A DNA stretch of 64,000 nucleotides, from assembly GCF_039536765.1 (NCBI RefSeq), contig NZ_BAAAZF010000001.1:1922001-1986000 (forward strand). Direction: 5' to 3'. A model generated the notes under the pieces. That model searched no databases, was not told the DNA's origin, and saw only the letters and a list, made by a program, of their open reading frames with translations. Numbering within the stretch: the stretch's first letter is position 1; each line of letters opens with the position of its first letter. This DNA comes from Parerythrobacter jejuensis. GTDB lineage: Bacteria > Pseudomonadota > Alphaproteobacteria > Sphingomonadales > Sphingomonadaceae. Of this stretch, positions 36,886 to 46,208 are shown piece by piece. The position numbers were made by a program, and so were the translations under genes.

Positions 36886-37503
36886 ATGAATGCACCGACA
36901 CATCCTGAAGCCGATACGACCGAGCGCGCGAAATTCCGCCAGATGAAGGAAGGCACGGCCGACGATTGGGCGATTATCGGCAAGGGTTATCGCGAGCACT
37001 CCAAGGGGCTGGCTGATCGCGTGCTGGATCATCTCCGTCTGCTCGATGGCGATTTCGGCGGCTTCCCGGTGGACCGGCTTGAGCATTCTTTGCAGACAGC
37101 GACACGCGCCCATCGCGACGGGCGTGACGAACAATATGTCGTCATGGCCCTGCTGCACGATATTGGGGACACCCTGGGCAGCTATAACCACCCGGAAGTC
37201 GCTGCCTCGATCATCAAGCCCTTCGTGACCGACGAAATTCACTGGATTTGCCAGAACCATGGCGCATTCCAGGGATACTACTACTTCCACCATCTGGGTA
37301 TGAACCGGAACCTGCGCGACAAGTTCGAAAACCACCCGCACTATCAAGCCTGTGCCGATTTCTGCGAGAAATACGACCAGGCTGCGTTCGATCCGGACTA
37401 TGACAGCGAGCCGCTGGAATTCTTCGAACCGATCGTGCGCCGCGTGATGGAGCGGCCTTTGGCATCGATGTATGCCAAGGCGATGGAAGACGAAGCCGCC
37501 TGA
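36886..37503 (+). CDS. HD-domain protein (PhnZ/MIOX-like group)
   Basis: A 205-residue soluble protein. The HD metal residues are visible: H67 (RLEHSLQTATRA), H91-D92 (ALLHDIGD) and later histidines in HWICQNHGAFQGYYYFHHLG. The spacing and YYYFHHLGM segment resemble the small HD oxygenase group (PhnZ, MIOX) more than nucleotide phosphohydrolases, but this is a judgement by eye. No phosphonate genes are nearby. It is a single-gene unit divergent from the LytS kinase. Confidence 0.75.
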   Translation: MNAPTHPEADTTERAKFRQMKEGTADDWAIIGKGYREHSKGLADRVLDHLRLLDGDFGGFPVDRLEHSLQTATRAHRDGRDEQYVVMALLHDIGDTLGSYNHPEVAASIIKPFVTDEIHWICQNHGAFQGYYYFHHLGMNRNLRDKFENHPHYQACADFCEKYDQAAFDPDYDSEPLEFFEPIVRRVMERPLASMYAKAMEDEAA

Positions 37504-37506
37504 ACC

Positions 37507-38481
37507 TTATTTCGGTGCGGGGAGTGTCTCGCGTTTGAAGTGCGTGCGCCAATCGGCCTGGCCGGTTGCGGCGAACAGGCGTTCGACAAGGACTGTCTCG
37601 GCTTCGATGAACTCGACCCGTTCGTCCCAACCATCATGTGTGCGTTTGCGGAAGATGCCACCGCTGTGATCCGGCCCCCATTCCTGCATGAAGCGGACGG
37701 CCGCCCGCGGGTCATATCCGGAATTGGCCAATAGCCACGGCATCAAACGGTCAGCCTCGCGCTCGGTGATGCGGACAGCCTTGCGCTTGCGGCCACCATT
37801 GGCATCGAACCAGGCCCTGTGGCGCAGTACATTATGCGCCAGCTCATGCGCCATGACGGCCGCCATCAATTCGTCGGGATAGGCGTGGCCCGGGAACTTG
37901 TTGCCAATGACGACGCGTTCTCCGTCGGCTACGGCACGTTTGCCCAAGGGGCCTACCTCGAACCGTGATCGGCAAGCTTGCACGCCGCTGATCCGAATCT
38001 CGACCGCATCAGTATCCCGCGCGGTCGACAGCACCACGTCTCCGCTGGTGCTCAAACTAGCATCGATGGCCTTGCGCACATCTTCAAGGCGCTTCCAGCG
38101 CTTCTTGCGGTCCAGCGCGAAACTGGAAACGGGGCTTTGGGCGACCATCAATACGGACTGGTCCGGGCGCAGACCTGCTTTTTCCGCGGGGGATCCAGGC
38201 ACGACGCCTTGCACCCCGATGTCACCCATCAGCCCAAGGGCGTCACGTAGCTCATCACCATCGGGATAGGTCGCAACATCGTGCAGCAGAAGGCCGGTCG
38301 CCGGTGTCGTGCGCTCGCAAAAACGGGCATTGCCCGTGGCAAGTGCAAATCCAATCCGCTGAACACGCTCGTCCTTCGCGCGCAGCGCAGAAAAACCAAC
38401 CGGGAGCTCCATCGCCACCGCGGCCGGACCGGCCAGCGATGATGCGACAAGTGTCAGACCTGCCAGTATAATCCGGATCAT
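37507..38481 (-). CDS. PDZ-M48 family metallopeptidase, exported
   Basis: A 324-residue protein with a signal peptide (ILAGLTLVASSLAGPAAVA), a PDZ-like region (GVQGVVPGSPAEKAGLRPDQSV, residues ~88-115), and an M48-like catalytic part with HELAH at 212-216 and the third ligand in ITEREADRLMP. Expected to be a periplasmic zinc protease. It overlaps the upstream DsbA-like gene (ATGA) and is last in the envelope operon. Confidence 0.85.
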   Translation of the reverse strand: MIRIILAGLTLVASSLAGPAAVAMELPVGFSALRAKDERVQRIGFALATGNARFCERTTPATGLLLHDVATYPDGDELRDALGLMGDIGVQGVVPGSPAEKAGLRPDQSVLMVAQSPVSSFALDRKKRWKRLEDVRKAIDASLSTSGDVVLSTARDTDAVEIRISGVQACRSRFEVGPLGKRAVADGERVVIGNKFPGHAYPDELMAAVMAHELAHNVLRHRAWFDANGGRKRKAVRITEREADRLMPWLLANSGYDPRAAVRFMQEWGPDHSGGIFRKRTHDGWDERVEFIEAETVLVERLFAATGQADWRTHFKRETLPAPK

Positions 38482-39179
38482 GACGTGCCGGATTGTCCGC
38501 TGTTCGAAAGCGCTTCGGAAAGCGCTTCAGCTGGTACTGCACCCTCTAGGATGGTGTCGCCGATCACCCAGCTAGGGGTGCCCGTAAAGCCCAATTCCTG
38601 GGCCATCGCGGTGTTGCGTGCCAGTTCATAGGCGATTTGCGGATCTCCGGCATCCTTCACGGCCTGGTCGAAATCGACCCCGGAGGCTTGCGCAGCGGCC
38701 TTCAACCCCGCCTCGCTGGTGTCACCGCCCGCGAAGACGGCGCTATGGAAAGCGGAGTACTTGCCTTGCTTGGCCGCGGCCAGCGCCATGCTCGCGACGC
38801 GTTCGCTGCCCTCGAAGATGGGCCATTCGCGAATGATAACCTTCAGATCAGGATCCTGTGCCACCAGTTTTGCCACCTCGGCGGAGCTCGCGCGGCAATA
38901 GCCGCAATTATAGTCGGTGAACTTGATCAATGTGCGTGTGCCCGCCGGGTTGCCGAGCACCGCCCCTGCGAAGGGCTCCCGCAGATCGGCGCCGGCACTG
39001 GAGAGCTTTTGCTCGGCCTGCTGGCGTTCATAGGCCTGTACCATGCGTGGCAGCAGGTCAGGATTGGCGAGCAGATACTTTTCGACCTGCCGGTCGCCCA
39101 GACCAGACCAGGCGAAGGCCGCCGCCCCGCCAAATCCTGCCAAAAGGCAAAGCGCAACCAGCAAAGCGGACCGGATCAT
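38478..39179 (-). CDS. DsbA-family thiol oxidoreductase
   Basis: A 233-residue exported thioredoxin-fold protein. The active site is C92-G-Y-C95 in FTDYNCGYCRASSAEVA; the cis-Pro loop reads GFTGTPSWVIGD. An N-terminal helical segment precedes the fold as in ScsC/DsbA-like proteins (RQVEKYLLANPDLLPRMVQAYE). The ATG at 39179 has GGGGAA upstream and starts the signal peptide; ATG 39194 and 39230 are alternatives. It sits between two M48 peptidase genes. Confidence 0.88.
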   Translation of the reverse strand: MIRSALLVALCLLAGFGGAAAFAWSGLGDRQVEKYLLANPDLLPRMVQAYERQQAEQKLSSAGADLREPFAGAVLGNPAGTRTLIKFTDYNCGYCRASSAEVAKLVAQDPDLKVIIREWPIFEGSERVASMALAAAKQGKYSAFHSAVFAGGDTSEAGLKAAAQASGVDFDQAVKDAGDPQIAYELARNTAMAQELGFTGTPSWVIGDTILEGAVPAEALSEALSNSGQSGTS

Positions 39180-39204
39180 TTTCGAATTCCCCATTGGCTG
39201 GATG

Positions 39205-40560
39205 CTATCGGCGGTCTTGCAGGCGTTCAAGTTCCGCCGTCGCTTGCATCCGGATATCCTGCGCGCGCAGCCAATCTGCAGTCCCCTCGGTCAAACCATT
39301 TTCGGCGACCTGTGCGCTGCGCATTGCGAGTGCATACTGACGGGTCATGACCTGTTGTTCTGCACTGGCCAGGCGAGCCCGCGGCATATCGCCCCGGGCA
39401 GCGTAGACGACACCCAGCTGGTACCAGGCAAACGGGTTGCGGCGATCTTTGCCCACTGCCGTACGCAAGACTCGCTCGGCCTCTTCGAAATTGCCCTGGT
39501 CTTCGGTCGCGATAAGCGCGTGGCCGAAGATCGATGCGATCAGCGGGTGATTGGCGGTCAACTCGGTCGCGCGGCGCAGAGGCGGCAACGCTTCGTCCGG
39601 CCGGCCGGACTCAAGCAGGATCTGCCCTTTGAGCTCGAGGAAATAGGGATTGCCCGGATCGCTGGCGATCAGCCCTTCGGCTTCGTCAAGTGCGCGTTGC
39701 ACCTGGGCGTCCTTGTGAAACGCATAGGCCCGAGCATAGCGGGCCGGCACATCCTGCCTGGAATTGGGATACGCGCGCATGACCCGGGCCGGTTCAGCCA
39801 GATAGCCATAGAGTTTGGCCTTGATCCGCGCAAAGCGGGCTTCCAACACCGGATCGTCTGGTGCTTCCCAGGCAGGGTCCACGATATAGGCTTCGCGCAA
39901 GCGGGCGATCCGGTCACCGGACAAGGGGTGCGTGCGTGTGAAGGTCGCTTCGTCAGACTGGCTGCGGGCGTAGCGGAATTCCTGGTTCTGCAACTTGCGG
40001 AAGAAGCTGAGCGATCCGCGCCCGGAAATTCCCGCCTTGGACAGATATTCGGCGCCTGCCGCATCGGCGGAGCTTTCCTGGACGCGACTGAATGCGAGGA
40101 ACTTCCCCAGTGCGGCACGCTGGCCGGCCATAATGGCGCCCATCGCCGCTTCGCCCGCGCCTGCCGCAGCCGCAGCAACACCGATCAGGAGGGACAGGAT
40201 CGAAATATTGGTTGCGGCCCCTATTCCCTCGCTGGAGCGGATGATGTGGCCGCCCGTAATGTGGCCCAATTCGTGTGCGATCACGCCTTGCACTTCGTTC
40301 GCTGTGTCGGCGGCATTGATCAGGCCGCTGTGCAAATAAACGATCTGGCCCCCGGCAACGAAAGCATTGATGGAGGGGTCGTTGACCAAGACGATATCGA
40401 CATTGCCCGGTTCCAGCCCGGCAGCGACGACCAGTGGAGCCGCCATGTCCTGCAGCAGCGCTTCTGTCTCGGCATCGCGCAGGATCGATTGCGCCATCGC
40501 GGGCTGCGCAACGAAAGCCAGCGCCGTCAGGCAGGCGAAAATCTGGAGCATTATGCGCAT
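39205..40560 (-). CDS. M48 metallopeptidase with TPR tail (BepA/YfgC-like)
   Basis: A 451-residue periplasmic protein with a signal ending AMAQ at 24. HELGH at residues 96-100 binds zinc; SSADAAGAEYL is the third-ligand region. The C-terminal half has TPR-type repeats (PYFLELKGQILLESGRPDEALPPLRRATELT). In E. coli BepA degrades or helps fold outer-membrane LptD, so a similar quality-control role is likely. It starts 9 bases after the alpha/beta hydrolase ends. Confidence 0.9.
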   Translation of the reverse strand: MRIMLQIFACLTALAFVAQPAMAQSILRDAETEALLQDMAAPLVVAAGLEPGNVDIVLVNDPSINAFVAGGQIVYLHSGLINAADTANEVQGVIAHELGHITGGHIIRSSEGIGAATNISILSLLIGVAAAAAGAGEAAMGAIMAGQRAALGKFLAFSRVQESSADAAGAEYLSKAGISGRGSLSFFRKLQNQEFRYARSQSDEATFTRTHPLSGDRIARLREAYIVDPAWEAPDDPVLEARFARIKAKLYGYLAEPARVMRAYPNSRQDVPARYARAYAFHKDAQVQRALDEAEGLIASDPGNPYFLELKGQILLESGRPDEALPPLRRATELTANHPLIASIFGHALIATEDQGNFEEAERVLRTAVGKDRRNPFAWYQLGVVYAARGDMPRARLASAEQQVMTRQYALAMRSAQVAENGLTEGTADWLRAQDIRMQATAELERLQDRR

Positions 40561-40569
40561 GGTTGTCTG

Positions 40570-41538
40570 CTAGCCTTGTGCGGGCTGAATGGTGCCTGAA
40601 GGTGTACCATTTTCAAGATCCTGCGTCGCTTCTTGCTTCGCCAACCATTCAATGATCGCGCGTTTCACGGCCCCGTCTCCCGCAAAGGGGCGCGATAGTG
40701 CCATGATGATCCCGGCGTGACCCATATTGTCGAATTCGACCGGTTCGTTTTGCGCTCCAGACTTGCTGATCTTCGCGGCCAGAGCACGGGAATTACGAGG
40801 CCGGACGGTTTCGTCCGCATTCCCCGTCAGCAATAGAATGGGCGGCGTATTCGGCCCGACAAAGTTGATCGGCTGCGTGCGATCGAGGTTGCTCGCTGCG
40901 CCAAAGGCATTCTTCGTGCTTTCGCTGTCGAGCGGTAGAAAGTCATACGGGCCGGCGAGGCCGATCGCGCCATCTATGGTGTTGCCTGGCAAGCCTTCCT
41001 GCTCAAGCCATTGGGGGTCGAGCGCCAGCATGACAGCGTTATAAGCGCCGGCAGAATGGCCCATCAGGTAAATCCGGTCGGGATTGCCGCCATAGTGTGC
41101 GATGTTGTCCACCACCCAGCGTACGGAGGCGGCACCGTCTTCCAGCATGGCCGGAAACTCGCCCCCGGGAACCAGCCGGTAGCCCGCACTCACGACGACA
41201 TAGCCCTCGGGCGCAAAATTCCTGCCGATATAGGCATAGTCGACCGGATCACCCTTGGCCCAACTCCCTCCATGGATGAAGATGACGACTGGAAGTGGTC
41301 GTTCTGCCGGTTTCGAGGGGGTGACCACCACCAGTTTCTGATCGGCTTCCGGCCCGAACAAAATCGGCTGTGACACCTTGGCGGAATTGCTTGTGAAAAT
41401 GGCATCGGCCCGGTCCAATGTACTGACCGACTGCGCATTCAGGGCCCAATGCCACAGGCCGAACAGCAGCGCTGCCAGCCAGACCAAGAGGATTAGCGTC
41501 CAGCCCAACTTGCCCAATCCCTTCGTGTTAGTGCGCAT
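40570..41538 (-). CDS. Alpha/beta hydrolase (carboxylesterase-like), membrane-anchored
   Basis: A 322-residue protein with one N-terminal membrane helix (GWTLILLVWLAALLFGLW). The hydrolase part has the oxyanion motif FIHGGSWAKGD, nucleophile elbow GHSAGAYN, and an Asp/His pair in TGNADETVRP and NMGHAGI. It belongs to the BD-FAE/esterase group. The ATG at 41538 overlaps the upstream App1-like gene by 11 bases. The substrate is unknown. Confidence 0.87.
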   Translation of the reverse strand: MRTNTKGLGKLGWTLILLVWLAALLFGLWHWALNAQSVSTLDRADAIFTSNSAKVSQPILFGPEADQKLVVVTPSKPAERPLPVVIFIHGGSWAKGDPVDYAYIGRNFAPEGYVVVSAGYRLVPGGEFPAMLEDGAASVRWVVDNIAHYGGNPDRIYLMGHSAGAYNAVMLALDPQWLEQEGLPGNTIDGAIGLAGPYDFLPLDSESTKNAFGAASNLDRTQPINFVGPNTPPILLLTGNADETVRPRNSRALAAKISKSGAQNEPVEFDNMGHAGIIMALSRPFAGDGAVKRAIIEWLAKQEATQDLENGTPSGTIQPAQG

Positions 41539-42631
41539 GGTGTTCGCGCCTCTCAACCGTTTCGACAATGCGGGACGTATCGCCGTGCGGCGTCACGCCT
41601 GCAGCCCGCAGGAAGTCTTGCCCGATGGCGTAGCTATCGCCCAACCACAAGGGAATTCCGGCGGATGTGATGCTCGCCTTGGCGGCAACCTCGTCCGGCG
41701 ACAATTCATGCTCGGTGGTACGGATGAAAACGGCAGCAATCTGGTCGGGAGATTCCGATGCAATGGTGCTGAAGGCAACCAGATCACCCTGGGAATCGTC
41801 GCCGATCAAGGCGAAACGAAGGTCTGAATATTTGCTCAGAATGCCCTTGATCGCGTCAACCTTGTGGGAGCCATGGCTGGCTTTACCGAAAGTGGCGCTG
41901 TTCAGGCCCCAGTCGCGCAGCAAAAGCGGCCCCAGCGGAAGATTGCGGGTACGCTGGAATGTCACGAGGTAGGAATAAAGATTCCACGGCGAGGACGAGA
42001 CGTAGAAAAAGGGGCGGTGGGTTGCTGGAAGCCGTGTCCCGGCCTCACCGCTGTCCTCAACCCTGACCGAGCCCCCGCCCAAGGCATGATAAAACAGGTT
42101 CGCCCCGGGCACGACAATGCGTTCATGCGGCAATTCGGCAAGCACGCGCTGCCAATTGCGCAACAAGCTACGTAGCCCCCCGGTTATGCCGGTTTCGATG
42201 ATCGTGTCGTCAATGTCCGAGATAATGCCGAGGTCGATATCCTGGCCGGGCACCAAAATATGGCCATCGACGCATTGCGCGCCATCGCGATTGTACCATT
42301 GCAATGTGGCGACCTCCCAAGCGGTATGCACGGGGTAGTCCCAAGGCCCGGACAGATCGATGTCGAAGTGCAGGAAGCCTTCCTTGTCGGATATGGCTGT
42401 TTGCTCGAATACCGCCCCGTCTGGACGCGCATATTCGAGCCGCACTTCTATATTTTCGGCCTCGCGGCTTGCGAATTGCGCGATCATGGTGCGCATGGCT
42501 TGCCAGCGACCACCTTGCTTGAAGCCGGGCTTGGTGGCCTTCAGCGCACGCGCAGTGAGGCGGAGCGCAGTGCGGCTGCGATAGCCGAAATAGGGCTGGA
42601 TGCGGACCGGGGAGTCTTGGAACAATGCCAT
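41528..42631 (-). CDS. App1-like phosphatidate phosphatase (DUF2183)
   Basis: A 367-residue protein with the HAD-type catalytic motif SDIDDTIIETG, D139 and D141 as the catalytic aspartates, YVSSSPWNLY for motif II and FALIGDDSQGDL for motif IV. This matches the conserved App1 domain, which dephosphorylates phosphatidate in yeast. It is first in the five-gene envelope operon running to 37507, so phospholipid turnover is plausible. Confidence 0.87.
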   Translation of the reverse strand: MALFQDSPVRIQPYFGYRSRTALRLTARALKATKPGFKQGGRWQAMRTMIAQFASREAENIEVRLEYARPDGAVFEQTAISDKEGFLHFDIDLSGPWDYPVHTAWEVATLQWYNRDGAQCVDGHILVPGQDIDLGIISDIDDTIIETGITGGLRSLLRNWQRVLAELPHERIVVPGANLFYHALGGGSVRVEDSGEAGTRLPATHRPFFYVSSSPWNLYSYLVTFQRTRNLPLGPLLLRDWGLNSATFGKASHGSHKVDAIKGILSKYSDLRFALIGDDSQGDLVAFSTIASESPDQIAAVFIRTTEHELSPDEVAAKASITSAGIPLWLGDSYAIGQDFLRAAGVTPHGDTSRIVETVERREHHAH

Positions 42632-42695
42632 CGGCGAGCGCTAACGCTTCGAACGCGCTGCGCAAAGTCCCGCCGCCAATTGATATGTCCAGATT

Positions 42696-44348
42696 TTACC
42701 CGACGAGTTTTCGGCCAACACGTTCAATCAGAGGGACATCGTCACTCACTTCGCCAACGATCACGATTTCGCCCGTCTCGAGACGACGGATCATGACCAC
42801 GCCGAATTCCGCTCCGTCACGATCTAGGTCTTCAAACGCCTTTGGTTCGATGGCGCGTAGCTTTTTGGCAAGCGCTTCCTTCGGGGCGTCAATGGCCTCA
42901 ACCGGTTTGCCGCTTTCTTCGCGGCGAAGACGACGCTCGGCCTGAACAACACCTTTGAGGCCACCTTCGGCGCGGGACAGGAACCCGGCAAGGCTGCCGC
43001 GCTCGACACCGACGCGGTGGGCGTGGCTCAGAACTGCAGCGTATTCGGTCAGGCGGGTCTTGTCGTACTCGGCACCGAAAACCAGTTTCACAACCGGCGT
43101 CATCGGCGCACGATCCTGGACGGTCAGACCGCTTTCAGCGACCAGCTCGTCAAAATCGTCGGGCTCTTCCTCAGCGGCAATGCTGACATCATAGGCGCGG
43201 CCGACGGCGGCGTAGAGCGCCGCCCGGCTACGATCTTCGCTGGACCGGGCAGCCTGTGCCAGTTCCCGCGCGGATGCGAGACAATCGTGAAGGCCAAGCT
43301 CACCTGCATCAGATGGCTCGGCAATCGCGATAGAGGCGTCTTCTGCTGCGGCTTCGCTGTCAGGAGTATCGCTTGTCGCGAGGACGGGGCTGTCAGGATG
43401 ATCTGAGATTTGTTCGCCAACCGGAGTGGACCAGTCGTCAGCCGTTTCCTCGGGCACAATATCGAAATCGCTTTCGAGCAAATCGTCTAGCCCTGCATCT
43501 TCCATTCCGAAGGATGGCATGGGCAAGTCGTCGGCTTCTGCGCCCGGCAGGGGCGCAAGATCGACCGGGGTCGACAGGTCGAGTGGCTTCTTGTTGGGCT
43601 TGTTGCGCAGGCCGGTAAGGCCGAGCGAGCCGGCATCAATGCCTTCCTCTTCATCATCTTGGGGCTGGTCGTCATTGGCGGACACAGCGTCTACCGAGGG
43701 GCCGTCGGCCCAATCGGTTACCGGATCAGGCGTCCGCATTGCGGCCGCTTCGGCCTCTTCTTCCAGCGCCTGGTCGATTTCCAGCAGCAACTCGTCAGTG
43801 GTCAGCTGGTCAGCCGTTTCTTTCCAGTTGATGACCCCATAAATGAAGTCGATCGTATCATCGTCGCTGGAAAACGGCAGGAGGATCCCGCGATACAGGA
43901 TCGTGGCACCGCGCTGGTTCACGAATTCGGCTTCGAAGCCGATCGGGGCCTGATTGGCCAGGATCTGCATGTAGTGATCGGTGATGCGGCTCAACAAGGA
44001 TCGGCTGGGAACATCGTCCAGCGTTTCTATCGGAGCTTCGGCACCACACTCGGTGGCCAGCTGGTCACCCAGATAATGGATTGCGGGATTCTCGATGCCC
44101 GAAGTGAAATCGAGCAGTACGCTATATGGGCCGAAATCCGGCAGCTCGTCTGGCGCCAGATCCTCGATCGAGGGAAAGTTGCGATCCTGCAGCAAGCTCG
44201 CCCAGTGATTATAGGCGCGCACCTGCATGCGCCGCTCGTCCTGTCCTACAGGACTCGGCGGGGCCTCGCGCGAGATATCATCCTCGCCATAATCATCATT
44301 GAGGCTATCTTCTTCAAATGACCCGAAATTTCCGCGCAGCGTGTCCAT
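42696..44348 (-). CDS. Acidic PAS-domain protein of unknown function
   Basis: A 550-residue cytoplasmic protein. Residues ~40-180 look like a PAS_5-type domain (YNHWASLLQDRNFPSIEDLAPDELPDF, FVNQRGATILYRGILLPF, FIYGVINWKE). Residues ~190-350 are a long, very acidic, low-complexity stretch. A helical C-terminal part follows (VKLVFGAEYDKTRLTEYAAVLSHAHRV) and ends in GVVMIRRLETGEIVIVGEV. No output domain is seen. A CtrA-like site lies upstream. I cannot give a function. Confidence 0.75.
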   Translation of the reverse strand: MDTLRGNFGSFEEDSLNDDYGEDDISREAPPSPVGQDERRMQVRAYNHWASLLQDRNFPSIEDLAPDELPDFGPYSVLLDFTSGIENPAIHYLGDQLATECGAEAPIETLDDVPSRSLLSRITDHYMQILANQAPIGFEAEFVNQRGATILYRGILLPFSSDDDTIDFIYGVINWKETADQLTTDELLLEIDQALEEEAEAAAMRTPDPVTDWADGPSVDAVSANDDQPQDDEEEGIDAGSLGLTGLRNKPNKKPLDLSTPVDLAPLPGAEADDLPMPSFGMEDAGLDDLLESDFDIVPEETADDWSTPVGEQISDHPDSPVLATSDTPDSEAAAEDASIAIAEPSDAGELGLHDCLASARELAQAARSSEDRSRAALYAAVGRAYDVSIAAEEEPDDFDELVAESGLTVQDRAPMTPVVKLVFGAEYDKTRLTEYAAVLSHAHRVGVERGSLAGFLSRAEGGLKGVVQAERRLRREESGKPVEAIDAPKEALAKKLRAIEPKAFEDLDRDGAEFGVVMIRRLETGEIVIVGEVSDDVPLIERVGRKLVG

Positions 44349-44397
44349 GACGTGCTTTGCCCCTGTTTTGGCTATCAGGGGCGTTTTGGCGCGACAT

Positions 44398-44414
44398 GGT
44401 AAACATCCCGTTAA
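44398..44414 (-). promoter_or_regulatory. Candidate CtrA-type site upstream of the PAS gene
   Basis: On the minus strand the sequence reads TTAACGGGATGTTTACC, close to the CtrA consensus TTAA-N7-TTAAC with one mismatch in the second half. It is about 50 bases before the PAS gene start, where it could act as an activator or repressor site. Such matches also occur by chance. Confidence 0.3.
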
Positions 44415-44457
44415 GTTGTGCCGGGATCATTTCGGGCGTCGGCAATCAGGGGCAATG

Positions 44458-44922
44458 TCACCTGAACAGGTAACGCATCCGGATGCGCTGAACTCCGGTT
44501 GTCTGGTCCACTGTAAACACCGCGTCAGCGAATTTTGGCGGCCCCATGCGGATCTTCGCATCGCGGGAAAAGCCGAAGCCTTCGCGCGGGATCATCAAGG
44601 TGCGGTCGGCCTTGCCATTGGCATTCTCGTCATGAAGCAGCGAGATTGCATATTCGCCGGGTGTGACCCCGCGAAACGTGAAGGTCACCGTGGTGGCAGC
44701 ATCCACGGTCGCCGAAATGGCGTCGGGATCCTTGTCGCAATTGGGAAACGCTTTCGCCTTCCTGGTCAGGCAGGCGAGCACTTTTCCGTCGCCTGAGCGC
44801 AGATCGGTAACGGTCACTCTGACATTATGCGATTGCGCAGCGGCGCTACCGGTCGAAGCGAGTGCAGCGGCCACTGCAATTACTGCTGATAGGCATCGGC
44901 CAAGCCCCTGTCGGTTTTGCAT
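44458..44922 (-). CDS. DUF2141 family exported protein
   Basis: A 154-residue protein with a signal peptide (residues ~1-31, ending ASTGSAAAQ) and a DUF2141 beta-domain: VRVTVTDLRSGDGKVLACLTRKAKAFP, FRGVTPGEYAISLLHDENANGKADRTLMIPREGFGFS. The HDENANGKxD loop may bind calcium. The ATG at 44922 overlaps the end of the sterol-desaturase-like gene, so they are coupled. A second DUF2141 protein is at 60016-60516. Confidence 0.85.
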   Translation of the reverse strand: MQNRQGLGRCLSAVIAVAAALASTGSAAAQSHNVRVTVTDLRSGDGKVLACLTRKAKAFPNCDKDPDAISATVDAATTVTFTFRGVTPGEYAISLLHDENANGKADRTLMIPREGFGFSRDAKIRMGPPKFADAVFTVDQTTGVQRIRMRYLFR

Positions 44923-45602
44923 ATGCGGTCCCAAATTCTGAAATACAGCCCGTAATTGCAGCTATATCGTTCGTGATGCAGCTGATGATGGCTCGCTGTT
45001 ATCAGCCAATTCCCTACCCGGGAATGAACAAGCCAGCGAGGAAACAATTCCCACCCCATATGGTTGGTGACACCCATGATGGTCATGATCGTCAGCACGA
45101 TGCCCAGCATCGCGACATGGATGGGGATCAGGAAAACCAGCGCGGGAATAACGACAGCACCGGTGAGCGCCTCGATCGGATGGAAACTCATCGCTGCCCA
45201 TGCCGTTGGCGGCCGGCTCGCATGGTGGACGGCATGAGCGATTTTGAACGGGCGCGGGGCGTGCATCCAGCGATGTGTCCAGTAAAACCACGTGTCATGC
45301 GCGAGCAAATAGAGCAGGATCGAGACGGGAAGATACCACAGGGGATAGGTATTCCAGTTGGAATAGACCTGCGTCCAGCCCAGGTTTTGCCAACCCCAGG
45401 CGATGATGCCCGCAGGCACGCCATAGATTGCAGTCGAGGCAAGGGACCAGGCAATCTCGCTGTGCATCTGCGATCCAAGCTTCGCATAATATCCGGGCCG
45501 GACCCGCGTCGTTAGCCACGCAAAGCCACCACTGGTCAGCAGATAGCGAAGCGCAACGATCACTGTCATTGCCAGCGCGGAAAGGAGGATCGGCATCATC
45601 AT
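44880..45602 (-). CDS. Sterol desaturase-family membrane hydroxylase
   Basis: A 240-residue integral membrane protein with four or more helices and the diiron histidine boxes HDTWFYWTHRWMH, HAVHHASRPP and HHQLHHERY. These define the fatty-acid hydroxylase/sterol desaturase superfamily. The substrate (a lipid, hopanoid or carotenoid) cannot be told. The DUF2141 gene follows with overlap, a pairing that suggests envelope lipid chemistry. Confidence 0.88.
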   Translation of the reverse strand: MMMPILLSALAMTVIVALRYLLTSGGFAWLTTRVRPGYYAKLGSQMHSEIAWSLASTAIYGVPAGIIAWGWQNLGWTQVYSNWNTYPLWYLPVSILLYLLAHDTWFYWTHRWMHAPRPFKIAHAVHHASRPPTAWAAMSFHPIEALTGAVVIPALVFLIPIHVAMLGIVLTIMTIMGVTNHMGWELFPRWLVHSRVGNWLITASHHQLHHERYSCNYGLYFRIWDRICKTDRGLADAYQQ

Positions 45603-45644
45603 TTCGGCTGGCTTATGCCTTGGTGGATACCAAGATGGTAGTGC

Positions 45645-46157
45645 CTAATCGCTCAGGCCCCAGGGCTCACAATGGGGATCACCCAGAACCGTCAATCGCC
45701 GCATGGCCGCGCGCGACAAGCGCTCGATTTCTACTTTGCGCCTTGCAGCGGCAAGCGGCCGCGTCGGAGCAGGGCGGACGATTTCGGCGTCATACCCGTC
45801 GGCGACGATAATGCCGCAGTCCTCGGGGCGATATCCGTCTGTTTCCAGGGGCGAATGATCGATATGGGGGGCGATGCCCCAGTAGAACCGGTCGCAATGG
45901 TCGAGATAGTCGGGCCACTTGTTGTCACCGAGCAGATCGGCCCTCGCCACTTTGATTTCTACGATCACGACCTGTCCCTTGGGGTCGACGCCCATCAGAT
46001 CTGCGCGCCTGCCACCCTTCAACGGCATTTCTGCCAGAGACCAAATGTTGTTGCGCGCGAACAATCGCATGATCCCACGCGCAACCGCTGCAGAATCAAC
46101 TGCCAGCGCTTCGGCGGGGGATGGGTCTTGGGTGGGGGGAGCGATCGTGGGCGACAT
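45645..46157 (-). CDS. mmcB: MmcB-family DNA repair protein
   Basis: A 170-residue protein. The PD-(D/E)XK-like core has LAEMPLKGGRRADLMGVDPKGQVVIVEIKVARADLLG, with D53 and E67-I-K69 as the likely catalytic residues, then WPDYLDHCDRFYWGIAP. MmcB in Caulobacter acts in DNA-damage tolerance with the SOS mutagenesis genes. The ATG at 46157 gives the family start. Confidence 0.88.
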   Translation of the reverse strand: MSPTIAPPTQDPSPAEALAVDSAAVARGIMRLFARNNIWSLAEMPLKGGRRADLMGVDPKGQVVIVEIKVARADLLGDNKWPDYLDHCDRFYWGIAPHIDHSPLETDGYRPEDCGIIVADGYDAEIVRPAPTRPLAAARRKVEIERLSRAAMRRLTVLGDPHCEPWGLSD

Positions 46158-46208
46158 GAAGCGATAATGGAACAGACAGCGAACGAATGTCAACTGATCT
46201 GAGCTGAC

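Noticed and set aside
39043-40599. Plus-strand open frame of 518 codons
   Set aside because: Antisense to the BepA-like peptidase and part of the DsbA-like gene, both with intact motifs; no recognised domain.
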